From Acuticoccus mangrovi (lineage in GTDB: Bacteria > Pseudomonadota > Alphaproteobacteria > Rhizobiales > Amorphaceae): a stretch of DNA of 43,589 nucleotides. Below, piece after piece: positions 15,328 through 22,280 of this stretch (the stretch's first letter is position 1; each line of letters starts with the position of its first letter). Position numbers and translations under genes: made by a program. Where the stretch lies: NCBI RefSeq assembly GCF_016411865.1, contig NZ_JAEKJA010000032.1, forward strand, positions 1-43,589, given 5' to 3'. A model generated the notes under the pieces. The model was not told where the DNA came from and did no database searches. It saw only the letters and a program-made list of their open reading frames with translations.

Positions 15328-17022
15328 TCACGCCTCCGGCCGCGGGACGGTGACGATGGCCGGATCGCCCGCGAGCGCCGCCGGCATCGCGGGCGTGGTG
15401 CGGATGCGGGCGAACACGGCGTTCTGGTCGTCGAGGATCGCCGGCGGCAGGCCGATATAGCCCTGCGGATCGTCGACCCGGCCGACGCTCTCCACCACGC
15501 CGGTGTAGCGGTCGCCCGAATAGGGCAGGTCCACGTTGACCTCGTCGCCGAGATTGGGGGCGTTGCCGGACGCGAACAGCGCCTGCACGTGCCCCTCGCT
15601 GCCCCTCGGATAGAGAAGCGCGACCTGGCCCCCTGCGGCGACCCGCTCGCCGGGATCGACGAGGATGCGGGCGAGATAGCAGTCGCACGGGCTGACGATC
15701 GCCTTGCGCGCGCCGTTGCGCGCGTCCTCCACGAGGGAGACGATGGGCTCGCCCTCCGCCACCAGCTCGCCCGGCGCCTTCGCCCATTCGAGAACGAGGC
15801 CGCCGTCGCCGGCGTCGACGGCTATGCGCTTCACCGCCACGGCGGCGTGCTCGGCCCGCACCGCCTGCGGGCCCTTGGGGGCGGCGTCGCTACCGCCCGG
15901 CACCCGGTCCGCCGCCTCGGTGAGGATCACCACGCTCGCCACGAGGCCGATGATCGCCGCGTTGAACGGCAGCGACATCAGCGCCGCGATGGGGCTGAAG
16001 CGACGCGGGCGCTTGGCCTTTTTCGGTGCGACGGCGCGCTCCGTGGCGGCCGCCTCCTCCTCCGTCGCCCCGGGTGGCATCGGCCGGGCCCGCGCCGCCC
16101 GCGGGGCGTTGAAGGGACGGCCGTGCAAGGCGGCATGAGTCAGGGCGCGCAGCACCTGCCGCTGCGTCTCCGACGGCGCCACGAAGCGCCAGCCGGTGCG
16201 GTCCGACGAGCGGTTCACCACCTCGCCGTCGATGTCGAGGTTCACCGCATAGTCGCCGAGGTCGATCTCGAGCTCGAGCTTGCGGGCGTCGCCGATACGG
16301 TAGAGCTGGCCCTCGGAGCGGATGGCGATGCCGCCGGTCGACCAGTCGATCAGCGAATAGAGCTGATCCTCGATCATCACGGTGCCGCCGCCGTCGATGC
16401 GCTGCGCCCGCCGGTTCTGCTGGCCGGGCTCGGTGGTGATCGTGGCGGCCGCCGCACCGGGGCGGGGCGTGCGTCCGCGCGGCCGCGGGACGGTGAGGGG
16501 CGGCACCTCCACGGGCTTGGCCGCCGGCCGACGGGTCGCGGCGATCACCGGCCCCTCGTCCTCCACCGGTGGGGCCTGCGGCGTCTCCGTCCGCGGTGCG
16601 ATGTCGAGACGGGACACGTCCTGCGGAGCGGCCTCGACGCCGAGATCGTCGAAGTCTTCGAGCGGCTCCGGCGTGCGCGAGCGGACGCGCAGGCGAGAGC
16701 GCAGACCGCCGCGGCCCTCGCGTCGCGCCGCGACTCGATCCTTCGCCGCGTCCACGGGAGCCACGACCTCGCTCGCGGCGACCTGCGGGGGTGCCGGCGC
16801 GACGCCATCGTCGCCGCCGGGGGCTGCGGCCTCCTTCGGCGCCGGTACCTCCCGGGCCGACGCCGGAGGCTCGGTGGGCAGCATGGCGAGGCTGTCGTAG
16901 GTCACGCTCCAGCCGCCATATCCGAAGGCGAACTCCGACGCGGCCTCGTCCGAGGGCCGAGGCCTCTGGCGCGTGTCCCCGCCTCCATTGGTCCCGGCCG
17001 CTGCGTCGTCGTCCGCCGTCAT
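15328..17022 (-). CDS. PilZ-HlyD membrane protein, Alg44-like cyclic-di-GMP receptor
   Basis: A 564-residue inner-membrane protein in four parts. Residues 1-200 are low in complexity, rich in Ala, Pro and charge, and probably disordered. Residues about 201-295 are a PilZ domain with RRAQR at 204-208 (RxxxR) and DWSTGG at 226-231 (DxSxxG), the two cyclic-di-GMP-binding motifs, both intact. A membrane segment lies at about 344-370. Residues about 385-564 are a periplasmic HlyD/membrane-fusion-type domain (CDCYLARILVDPGERVAAGG). This order matches Alg44, the cyclic-di-GMP-activated alginate polymerase partner of Pseudomonas, but the N-terminal extension is unusual. The start at 17022 has AAGGAA upstream; the frame continues to 17721 but overlaps the glycosyltransferase gene. 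It lies in an exopolysaccharide locus that it probably switches. Confidence 0.88.
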   Translation of the reverse strand: MTADDDAAAGTNGGGDTRQRPRPSDEAASEFAFGYGGWSVTYDSLAMLPTEPPASAREVPAPKEAAAPGGDDGVAPAPPQVAASEVVAPVDAAKDRVAARREGRGGLRSRLRVRSRTPEPLEDFDDLGVEAAPQDVSRLDIAPRTETPQAPPVEDEGPVIAATRRPAAKPVEVPPLTVPRPRGRTPRPGAAAATITTEPGQQNRRAQRIDGGGTVMIEDQLYSLIDWSTGGIAIRSEGQLYRIGDARKLELEIDLGDYAVNLDIDGEVVNRSSDRTGWRFVAPSETQRQVLRALTHAALHGRPFNAPRAARARPMPPGATEEEAAATERAVAPKKAKRPRRFSPIAALMSLPFNAAIIGLVASVVILTEAADRVPGGSDAAPKGPQAVRAEHAAVAVKRIAVDAGDGGLVLEWAKAPGELVAEGEPIVSLVEDARNGARKAIVSPCDCYLARILVDPGERVAAGGQVALLYPRGSEGHVQALFASGNAPNLGDEVNVDLPYSGDRYTGVVESVGRVDDPQGYIGLPPAILDDQNAVFARIRTTPAMPAALAGDPAIVTVPRPEA

Positions 17023-17090
17023 CGTGGTTCCTTGCTCAGACGAGCCGAATATGGCGCCCTTTGACGGCTTTGTCAGGGGAGAAGGCGCGC

Positions 17091-18017
17091 TCAGCGGTGG
17101 CCCTTGCCATAGAGTGCCGGACGATCCTTGCGCCACCACGTCAACTTGCCGAGGCCGCTCATCAGAAGACCGGTGGGACCGGCCGGCCAGCGCCCGCCGA
17201 GACGGCCGAGCAGAGCGAGCGGCCCGGCGACCAGCGTCGCCGCCGCCCCTTTCGCCATATGCATCAGCATCTCGCCCCGCTGAGGGGGGCGCACCATCAT
17301 CGGAATGAGGCAGCGGTGCTGGCCCGATAGGTAGCGCCGACGCATCACGAACCCCCGGTCGAGGCGCGAGAGGGGGATGTACTCCACCATCGCCGCCCGC
17401 GGTGACCACACGAAGCGCCGCCCGTCCATGACGAGCTGGCGGAAGAGGAGCACGTCCTCGCCGCCGATGTCGTCGAGGCGCTGGTCGAACGGCGTCGGGC
17501 CGACGAAGCAGCGCTCGCGTAGGAAGGCCGAGCCGGGCAGCGGCAGATAGGCGTCGCGGTCGCTGACGTCGGTGCCCTCCGGCACGGCGAGATCGCGCGA
17601 GTAGGTATCGGTGAACCACGCGGCGCCCTCGGGCTCCGGACCGTCGATCTTGGCGATGCGCGGGCCGAAGCTGCCGTCGGCGCCGGTCGCGAGGAGGGTG
17701 CCGACCTGGGCGGCGAGCCACTCGGTGGGGGCCTCGCAGTCGTCGTCGAGAAAGGCGACGACCTCGCCCTGCGCCTCGGCGAGGCCGCGGTTACGGGCCG
17801 TCGCCACCCCCGGCTCGCGCACGTGGATCCGGGTGATGGCGAAGGGCATCGGCACCCCCGCCACCACGTCCCGGGCGTTGCCGTCGTCGGAATTGTCGAC
17901 CACCACGACCTCGATCTCGTAGTCGTCGGGCACGCGCAGCTCCGAGACGCTGGCGAGGGCCCGCGCGAGAGGCCCGGGCCGATTGCGTGTCGGAATGAGG
18001 ATGGTGATCGTCGTCAT
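17091..18017 (-). CDS. Family 2 glycosyltransferase
   Basis: A 308-residue GT-A glycosyltransferase. The N-terminus TITILIPTRNRPGPL is the typical nucleotide-sugar-binding strand and loop; the metal-binding DDD triad is in AFLDDDCEAP at about residues 88-91; a GGED segment near residue 190 is the likely base-containing motif. The C-terminal segment (about 245-285) is amphipathic and may associate with the membrane. The start at 18017 fits the family N-terminus; an in-frame upstream start adds 15 residues. It lies between the PilZ-HlyD and Wza-type genes on the same strand and probably adds a sugar to the lipid-linked repeat unit. It is the only ordinary glycosyltransferase in the locus. Confidence 0.92.
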   Translation of the reverse strand: MTTITILIPTRNRPGPLARALASVSELRVPDDYEIEVVVVDNSDDGNARDVVAGVPMPFAITRIHVREPGVATARNRGLAEAQGEVVAFLDDDCEAPTEWLAAQVGTLLATGADGSFGPRIAKIDGPEPEGAAWFTDTYSRDLAVPEGTDVSDRDAYLPLPGSAFLRERCFVGPTPFDQRLDDIGGEDVLLFRQLVMDGRRFVWSPRAAMVEYIPLSRLDRGFVMRRRYLSGQHRCLIPMMVRPPQRGEMLMHMAKGAAATLVAGPLALLGRLGGRWPAGPTGLLMSGLGKLTWWRKDRPALYGKGHR

Positions 18018-18065
18018 GATCCGTTCGCCCGCCCCCCCTGCGGGCTCCGGCGGGCTCGTCACCCC

Positions 18066-18875
18066 TTAGTTCGTCTTTTCATAGAGTGTGTAGTTGAAGT
18101 TGTGGTTAAACGGAACCACGCCCTCGATGTATTGTTTGATGAAGAGATTTAGTTTGGCAATGCCGCTCTTCGGCACGAACACGATGTCGAACGGGCGCAG
18201 CAGCGTGTTCTCGGTGGGTGTGCCGCCGTTGGCGAACGACTTCAGGTCGAGGTAGCGCAGCATCGGCAGATCGTTCGGCCCGCGGCGGATCAGGACGACA
18301 TTCTCGGTGTTGGCCGTGGTGAGGAAGCCGCCGGCCTGGAACACCGCCTCCAGCACGCCGGTGGGGCCGGAGATCACATAGGCGCCCGGCTCCTTCACCT
18401 CGCCGCCGACGAACACCTGGCGGCTGCCGAAGCCCGTCGGCACCACGCCCACGTCGGGAAAGCGCAGATAGCGGCTGTAGCGCTTCTCGAGCTCCGCTTC
18501 GAGCGAAGCCGGGGTGCGCCCGACCGCCTGCACCTCGCCGATGAGGCCGATATAGATGTTGCCGTCGGGGGCGACCTTGGTCTCGACGTCCTCGTCCTCG
18601 TAGAAGGGAAGCTTCACCTGGAGCTCGTCGCCGACGACGAAGCGCAGCTCGTCCTGGAAGCCTTCCGCCCACGGCTGGAAGCCCGAGGGGAGCGGCGGCG
18701 CGATCGGCTCGCTCGGCGCCTGGCACGTGGGTGTGCAGGGCGCGAGCGCGTCCTCGGGCGCCTTGTAGACCGGGCAGCCCGAAACGCTCGTCGCCGACAC
18801 GCACGGGGCGTCGCCCCCCTGCGTGGCGCAGGCGGTCAGGGCGAGGAGGAGGATGAGGACAGCCAGCCGATGCAT
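18066..18875 (-). CDS. Polysaccharide export lipoprotein, Wza/ExoF type
   Basis: A 269-residue outer-membrane polysaccharide export protein. The signal peptide ends in lipobox LTAC with Cys16. The poly-export domain (about 70-150) starts with LRFVVGDELQVKLP and includes VAPDGNIYIGLIGEVQ. SLBB-type repeats follow (VFVGGEVKEPGAYVISGPTG at about 155-175). It is shorter than Escherichia coli Wza and lacks the long C-terminal barrel helix region. An unusual feature is a mature N-terminus with four more Cys in about 30 residues (CVSATSVSGCP, CTPTCQ). ATG 18875 is preferred over an upstream TTG in frame. A perfect inverted repeat lies just upstream at 18914-18936. Confidence 0.92.
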   Translation of the reverse strand: MHRLAVLILLLALTACATQGGDAPCVSATSVSGCPVYKAPEDALAPCTPTCQAPSEPIAPPLPSGFQPWAEGFQDELRFVVGDELQVKLPFYEDEDVETKVAPDGNIYIGLIGEVQAVGRTPASLEAELEKRYSRYLRFPDVGVVPTGFGSRQVFVGGEVKEPGAYVISGPTGVLEAVFQAGGFLTTANTENVVLIRRGPNDLPMLRYLDLKSFANGGTPTENTLLRPFDIVFVPKSGIAKLNLFIKQYIEGVVPFNHNFNYTLYEKTN

Positions 18876-18913
18876 CGGAATCCCCAAGGACGGATGTCCA
18901 TGAGCCTTGGGTC

Positions 18914-18936
18914 GTTAACCTTAGCAAAAGGTTAAC
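18914..18936. promoter_or_regulatory. Perfect inverted repeat upstream of the Wza-type gene
   Basis: GTTAACCTT (18914-18922), AGCAA, AAGGTTAAC (18928-18936) is a 9-bp perfect inverted repeat. A third GTTAAC occurs at 18960-18965. It is AT-rich in a GC-rich setting and sits 39 bases before the export gene's ATG (minus strand). No T-run supports a terminator, so an operator is more likely. The TTAA spacing (13 bases) does not fit the CtrA motif TTAA-N7-TTAA. Confidence 0.45.
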
Positions 18937-19015
18937 GCGGCCGGTTTCTGAAAGGAGTTGTTAACACCCGCGGTGCCCGTCTTGCGGCGCCCGACGGTGC
19001 CGCGGCGCGTCCCGA

Positions 19016-20632
19016 TCAATAGGCGTTGCGCGAGCGGAACAGCAGCGACAGCGGAGTGATGGCGAGGATGTAGAGGTCGAACCAGAAGGTCCAGTTCTCG
19101 ATATATTCGATGTCGTAGCGCACCCGCACGAGGAGCTTGCGGTTGGTGTCGGTCTCGCCGCGCCAGCCGTTCACCTGAGCCCAGCCGGTGATGCCCGGCT
19201 TGACGCGATAGCGGCGCATGTAGTCGGCCACCGCCTCCTCGAAGGGCTTGCCCTCCGCCTTTGTGCCGAGCGCGTGGGGGCGCGGGCCGACGAGGCTCAT
19301 ATCGCCGTTCAGCACGTTGAAGAGCTGCGGCAGCTCGTCGATCGACGTGCGGCGCAGGAAGCGGCCGACGCGCGTCACGCGCGGATCGTCCCGCGTGACC
19401 TGGGCGGCGCCGGCAAGGTCCGTCAGATCGGTCCGCATGGTGCGGAACTTGTAGATGGTGAAGATGCTGCCGTTCCAGCCTCGGCGCGGCTGGCGGAACA
19501 GCACCGGCCCCTTGCTGTCGAGTTTGATCGCCAAGGCGGTGAGCCCCAGGAGCGGGCTGAGCAGCACAACCAGAATGCCGGCGATGAGCCGATCCTCGAC
19601 GAACTTCGCCACGCCGGCCCATCCCTCGATGGGCGCGTCGAGAGCGCGCAGCATCGGCGCGCCGCCGATGGTCTCGAACGGCCGGTCGAAGAAGCGCCAC
19701 ATGGCAAGGTCGGGCGCGAAGAGCACCGTCACCGAGAAGCGCGACATGCGGTTCATGATGTGGGTCAGCCGCTCCACCGCGTTGAGCGGCAGCGCGATGA
19801 TGACCTCGTCGACCATGCCCTGGGCGACCGCCTCCTCGAGCTCGGCGAGGCCGCCGCGGCGCTCGTAGCCTTCGATCGCCTCGGGCACCCGCTGATAGCG
19901 GTCGTCGTAGAAGCCGACGAGGGCGTAGTGGGCGTCGTCGCTGGCGTTGAGATGCTCGATGACGGCGACGCCCTGCGCATCGCCGCCATAGATCGCGACG
20001 CGTCGGCGCAGATGGCCGCGCCGCATCGCGAAGCGCACCAGCAGCGCCACGATGACGCGGTAGACGAAGATCGTCGCCGTGGCGGCGACGAGCCAGGCGA
20101 GCAGCCATTCGCGCGTGTAGGGCTCGCCGAACTGCGCGCCGAAGGTGACGGCGGTGATGAGCGCGAAGGTGAACAGCAGCGACTGCACCAGTCGCCGGAT
20201 GAGCCGCAGCGTGATCTTGTGCGCCGGGGTCCGATAGACCTTGTTGCTCTCGAGGACGCGGGAGAACACGATGGTCGCGACGAGGGTCATCGCCGAATAG
20301 GTCAGCATGACGTCGATGCCGCCGATCATCACGCGCGATACCACGAAGCCGGCGCCGAAGAAGCTCAGGAGATCGCCGACGGTCAGCGCCCGGTCGATGC
20401 TGCGCAGGTCGAGATATTCGGGGCGGCCGAAAGCCTGCGGGACGCGGCGCATCCGGCTGACCTTGCGGTTGAGGTGCACGTCGGTCGGATCGGCGGCGAG
20501 GTCCGCGGCCGGCGCGCCAGGCTCGGCGGAATCGGCGCGCGCAGACGCGGGCGTGCGCGCCGGCGTCACCGTCGCCACGACCCCCTCACCGCTGGGGAGC
20601 GGTGCGTCCCGAAGATTGTCCCTGGCTGTCAT
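19016..20632 (-). CDS. Undecaprenyl-phosphate sugar phosphotransferase (WcaJ/ExoY type)
   Basis: A 538-residue membrane enzyme that transfers a sugar-1-phosphate, often glucose-1-phosphate, to undecaprenyl phosphate and so starts the lipid-linked repeat unit. A disordered N-terminus (about 1-60) is followed by four membrane segments at about 80-200, a Rossmann-like central domain ([17 protein letters not shown]), a re-entrant membrane helix ([16 protein letters not shown]) and the catalytic bacterial sugar transferase domain with [26 protein letters not shown] and [13 protein letters not shown]. All signature motifs are intact. ATG 20632 is taken; GTG 20644 in frame is an alternative four residues upstream, and neither has a strong Shine-Dalgarno. 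It is divergent from the flippase gene. Confidence 0.95.
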   Translation of the reverse strand: MTARDNLRDAPLPSGEGVVATVTPARTPASARADSAEPGAPAADLAADPTDVHLNRKVSRMRRVPQAFGRPEYLDLRSIDRALTVGDLLSFFGAGFVVSRVMIGGIDVMLTYSAMTLVATIVFSRVLESNKVYRTPAHKITLRLIRRLVQSLLFTFALITAVTFGAQFGEPYTREWLLAWLVAATATIFVYRVIVALLVRFAMRRGHLRRRVAIYGGDAQGVAVIEHLNASDDAHYALVGFYDDRYQRVPEAIEGYERRGGLAELEEAVAQGMVDEVIIALPLNAVERLTHIMNRMSRFSVTVLFAPDLAMWRFFDRPFETIGGAPMLRALDAPIEGWAGVAKFVEDRLIAGILVVLLSPLLGLTALAIKLDSKGPVLFRQPRRGWNGSIFTIYKFRTMRTDLTDLAGAAQVTRDDPRVTRVGRFLRRTSIDELPQLFNVLNGDMSLVGPRPHALGTKAEGKPFEEAVADYMRRYRVKPGITGWAQVNGWRGETDTNRKLLVRVRYDIEYIENWTFWFDLYILAITPLSLLFRSRNAY

Positions 20633-20728
20633 CCAGTCATTCACCGCACCTGTTCCAGAACCCTGACCCCATTCCCATCCCAGCGGGCGATGTTCTTGCG
20701 GCCATCGCGCGGTTCAGCGCAACCAACA

Positions 20729-20758
20729 TTGGCATCCCATGATTCTGCAAAGTTATAC
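20729..20758 (+). promoter_or_regulatory. Candidate promoter for the flippase-chain length-acylase-GH3 transcript
   Basis: TTGGCA at 20729-20734 is followed, after 18 bases, by TTATAC at 20753-20758. The match is moderate. If used, the leader before the GTG at 21023 would be about 255 bases, long enough for regulation. Confidence 0.35.
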
Positions 20759-20781
20759 AGCAGAGGTTTAACTTTTATACA
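20753..20781. promoter_or_regulatory. Direct repeat TTATACA, 22 bases apart
   Basis: TTATACA occurs at 20753-20759 and at 20775-20781. The centre-to-centre distance of 22 bases is close to two helical turns, as expected for two protein subunits binding one face of DNA. It overlaps the candidate -10 on the plus strand, and its minus-strand reading contains TATAAA. Confidence 0.3.
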
Positions 20782-21022
20782 CTTGGCAGCTCGATCCGTT
20801 CCGGCGCCCATGCGCCCCGCCTTCGGCTCGATGAATCAGCGTGTTAGACTATTGAGCAACGATGCTGACCCGACGCCGACTCCACCCTCCTGATCATCCC
20901 CACCGGATCGCCTTGACCTTTCGCGTCCTCACGCCACAATCTTACCATGTTTGCGCGCGGTCCGTCGCCGGCGGACTGGCCCGATCCGTCGCCACCGCCG
21001 TCGGTCGCGCGGGTGAGGTACA

Positions 21023-22267
21023 GTGAAGCGCTATATCCTCCCTCTCATCAACCAGGGCGTGGTTGCGGCGTTCAACCTCACCCTCCAGCTGCTCCTGATC
21101 CGCCTCGCCTCGTCGGAGGATTTCGGCACCTTCGTGCTGTGGCAGTCGATGGTGATGATCATGGTCGGCTTCCAGGACGCCATGATCGGCGTGCCCCTGT
21201 CGCTCCGCATCGCCTTCGATCCGACGAATGCGCGGCGATTCGTTCTGGAGAGGCAGGTGGCGGCGTTCGCGGCGATCTTCGTGGCGGGAGCCGCGGCGAT
21301 CCTGCTCGTCGCCCTCCTCGTCGTCGGCGACGGGCTGCGCTCGCCGCTCCTCGGCCCGGCCGTCGCGCTCTACGCCGCGAGCTTCCTCGCCTACTACGCG
21401 GTGCGCTTCCTCGCCCAGTCGCGGGCCCAGTTCGGCAAGGCGCTCGTCATCGACAGCGCCTACTCGCTGATGAGCCTCACCGCGGTCGGCCTCCTGGCGG
21501 TCACCTTCGGCACGCTTCCCCTCGTGCCGCTCTTCGCCGCGCTGTCGCTGCCGGCCGCGGCCGCGGCCGTCATCGGCTACGCGATCCTGGAGCGGCCGCC
21601 CGCGCCGCGCAGCCGCCGCATGTTGCAGCGCTACGCCACGATCTGGCGCGACACGCGTTGGACGGTGGCGGCCGTCGCGGCGTCCGAGCTGCAGAACCGC
21701 GCCTTCATCTTCGTCATCTCCGCCCTCTACGGATCGGCCGCGCTCGCCGGCGTGTTCGCCGGAACCATCGTGCTGCGGCACATCGTCCTCGTGATGGGCG
21801 CGTGGACGGCCTTCGCCCGACCCTTCCTGGTCGGCATGCGCGACCGCGGCGCCACCACCGCCATGTTGCAGTTCTCGCTGGGCTCCGCCGCGGTGCTCAT
21901 GGCGATGTTAGCTGTGAACCTCGTCATCCTCGCCGTGGCCTGGCCGCTGATTGACACGTACATCTATGGTGCAAAGTACTCGGACATGTGGTCGGTGGTT
22001 GTTCTGTGGACGATCGTCTACGCCCTACAGGCACCCGTGATGCCCCTCGCGATGGTGCTCGTCACGCTCGGCCGCTACCGGGAGGATTCCACGGCGGTCA
22101 TGATCGGCTCGACGGTCACCGTGACGCTGGTGACGGTGCTCGCGGCCACATTCGGGCCGCAGACCGCGGTCGTCGGCATGGGCGCCGGCTACGTGATCAC
22201 CTGCGCCATCATGGGATGGCGCATCGCCCAGGAGCTCGGCCGGCGCCGCGCGATGGTCGCCCCGTGA
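21023..22267 (+). CDS. Polysaccharide flippase, Wzx/oligosaccharide flippase family
   Basis: A 414-residue polytopic membrane protein with about 12 hydrophobic segments, matching the MOP-superfamily flippases that move undecaprenyl-linked repeat units across the inner membrane. The N-terminus (YILPLINQGVVAAFNLTLQLLLIRLASSEDFGTFVL) is typical of the family: an Asn/Gln-rich first helix and a loop ending in the DFGTF turn. The start is GTG at 21023, preceded by GGTGAGG. The Wzz-type gene follows after 13 bases. With the Wza-type and chain-length proteins it indicates a Wzx/Wzy-type export route, although no Wzy gene is seen. Confidence 0.88.
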   Translation: MKRYILPLINQGVVAAFNLTLQLLLIRLASSEDFGTFVLWQSMVMIMVGFQDAMIGVPLSLRIAFDPTNARRFVLERQVAAFAAIFVAGAAAILLVALLVVGDGLRSPLLGPAVALYAASFLAYYAVRFLAQSRAQFGKALVIDSAYSLMSLTAVGLLAVTFGTLPLVPLFAALSLPAAAAAVIGYAILERPPAPRSRRMLQRYATIWRDTRWTVAAVAASELQNRAFIFVISALYGSAALAGVFAGTIVLRHIVLVMGAWTAFARPFLVGMRDRGATTAMLQFSLGSAAVLMAMLAVNLVILAVAWPLIDTYIYGAKYSDMWSVVVLWTIVYALQAPVMPLAMVLVTLGRYREDSTAVMIGSTVTVTLVTVLAATFGPQTAVVGMGAGYVITCAIMGWRIAQELGRRRAMVAP

Positions 22268-22280
22268 GGCCGTCGCGACG

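Larger units (their letters stand above)
20645..21022. other. 378-base divergent intergenic region of the exopolysaccharide locus
   Basis: This gap separates the two divergent halves of the locus (sugar transferase on minus, flippase on plus). It contains the most AT-rich stretch nearby, about 20740-20782, with a candidate plus-strand promoter and a direct repeat (listed separately). I see no RNA gene; a short plus-strand reading frame from 20947 overlaps the flippase start and does not look coding. Confidence 0.6.

Noticed and set aside
17023-17721. Upstream extension of the PilZ-HlyD frame.
   Set aside because: It overlaps the glycosyltransferase gene, and the start at 17022 has a Shine-Dalgarno.
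18914-18936. The inverted repeat considered as a transcription terminator of the sugar transferase gene.
   Set aside because: No T-run on the minus strand and an AT-rich stem; an operator is the better reading.
19274-20893. A 539-codon plus-strand frame opposite the sugar transferase gene.
   Set aside because: Antisense shadow; the transferase motifs on the minus strand are complete.
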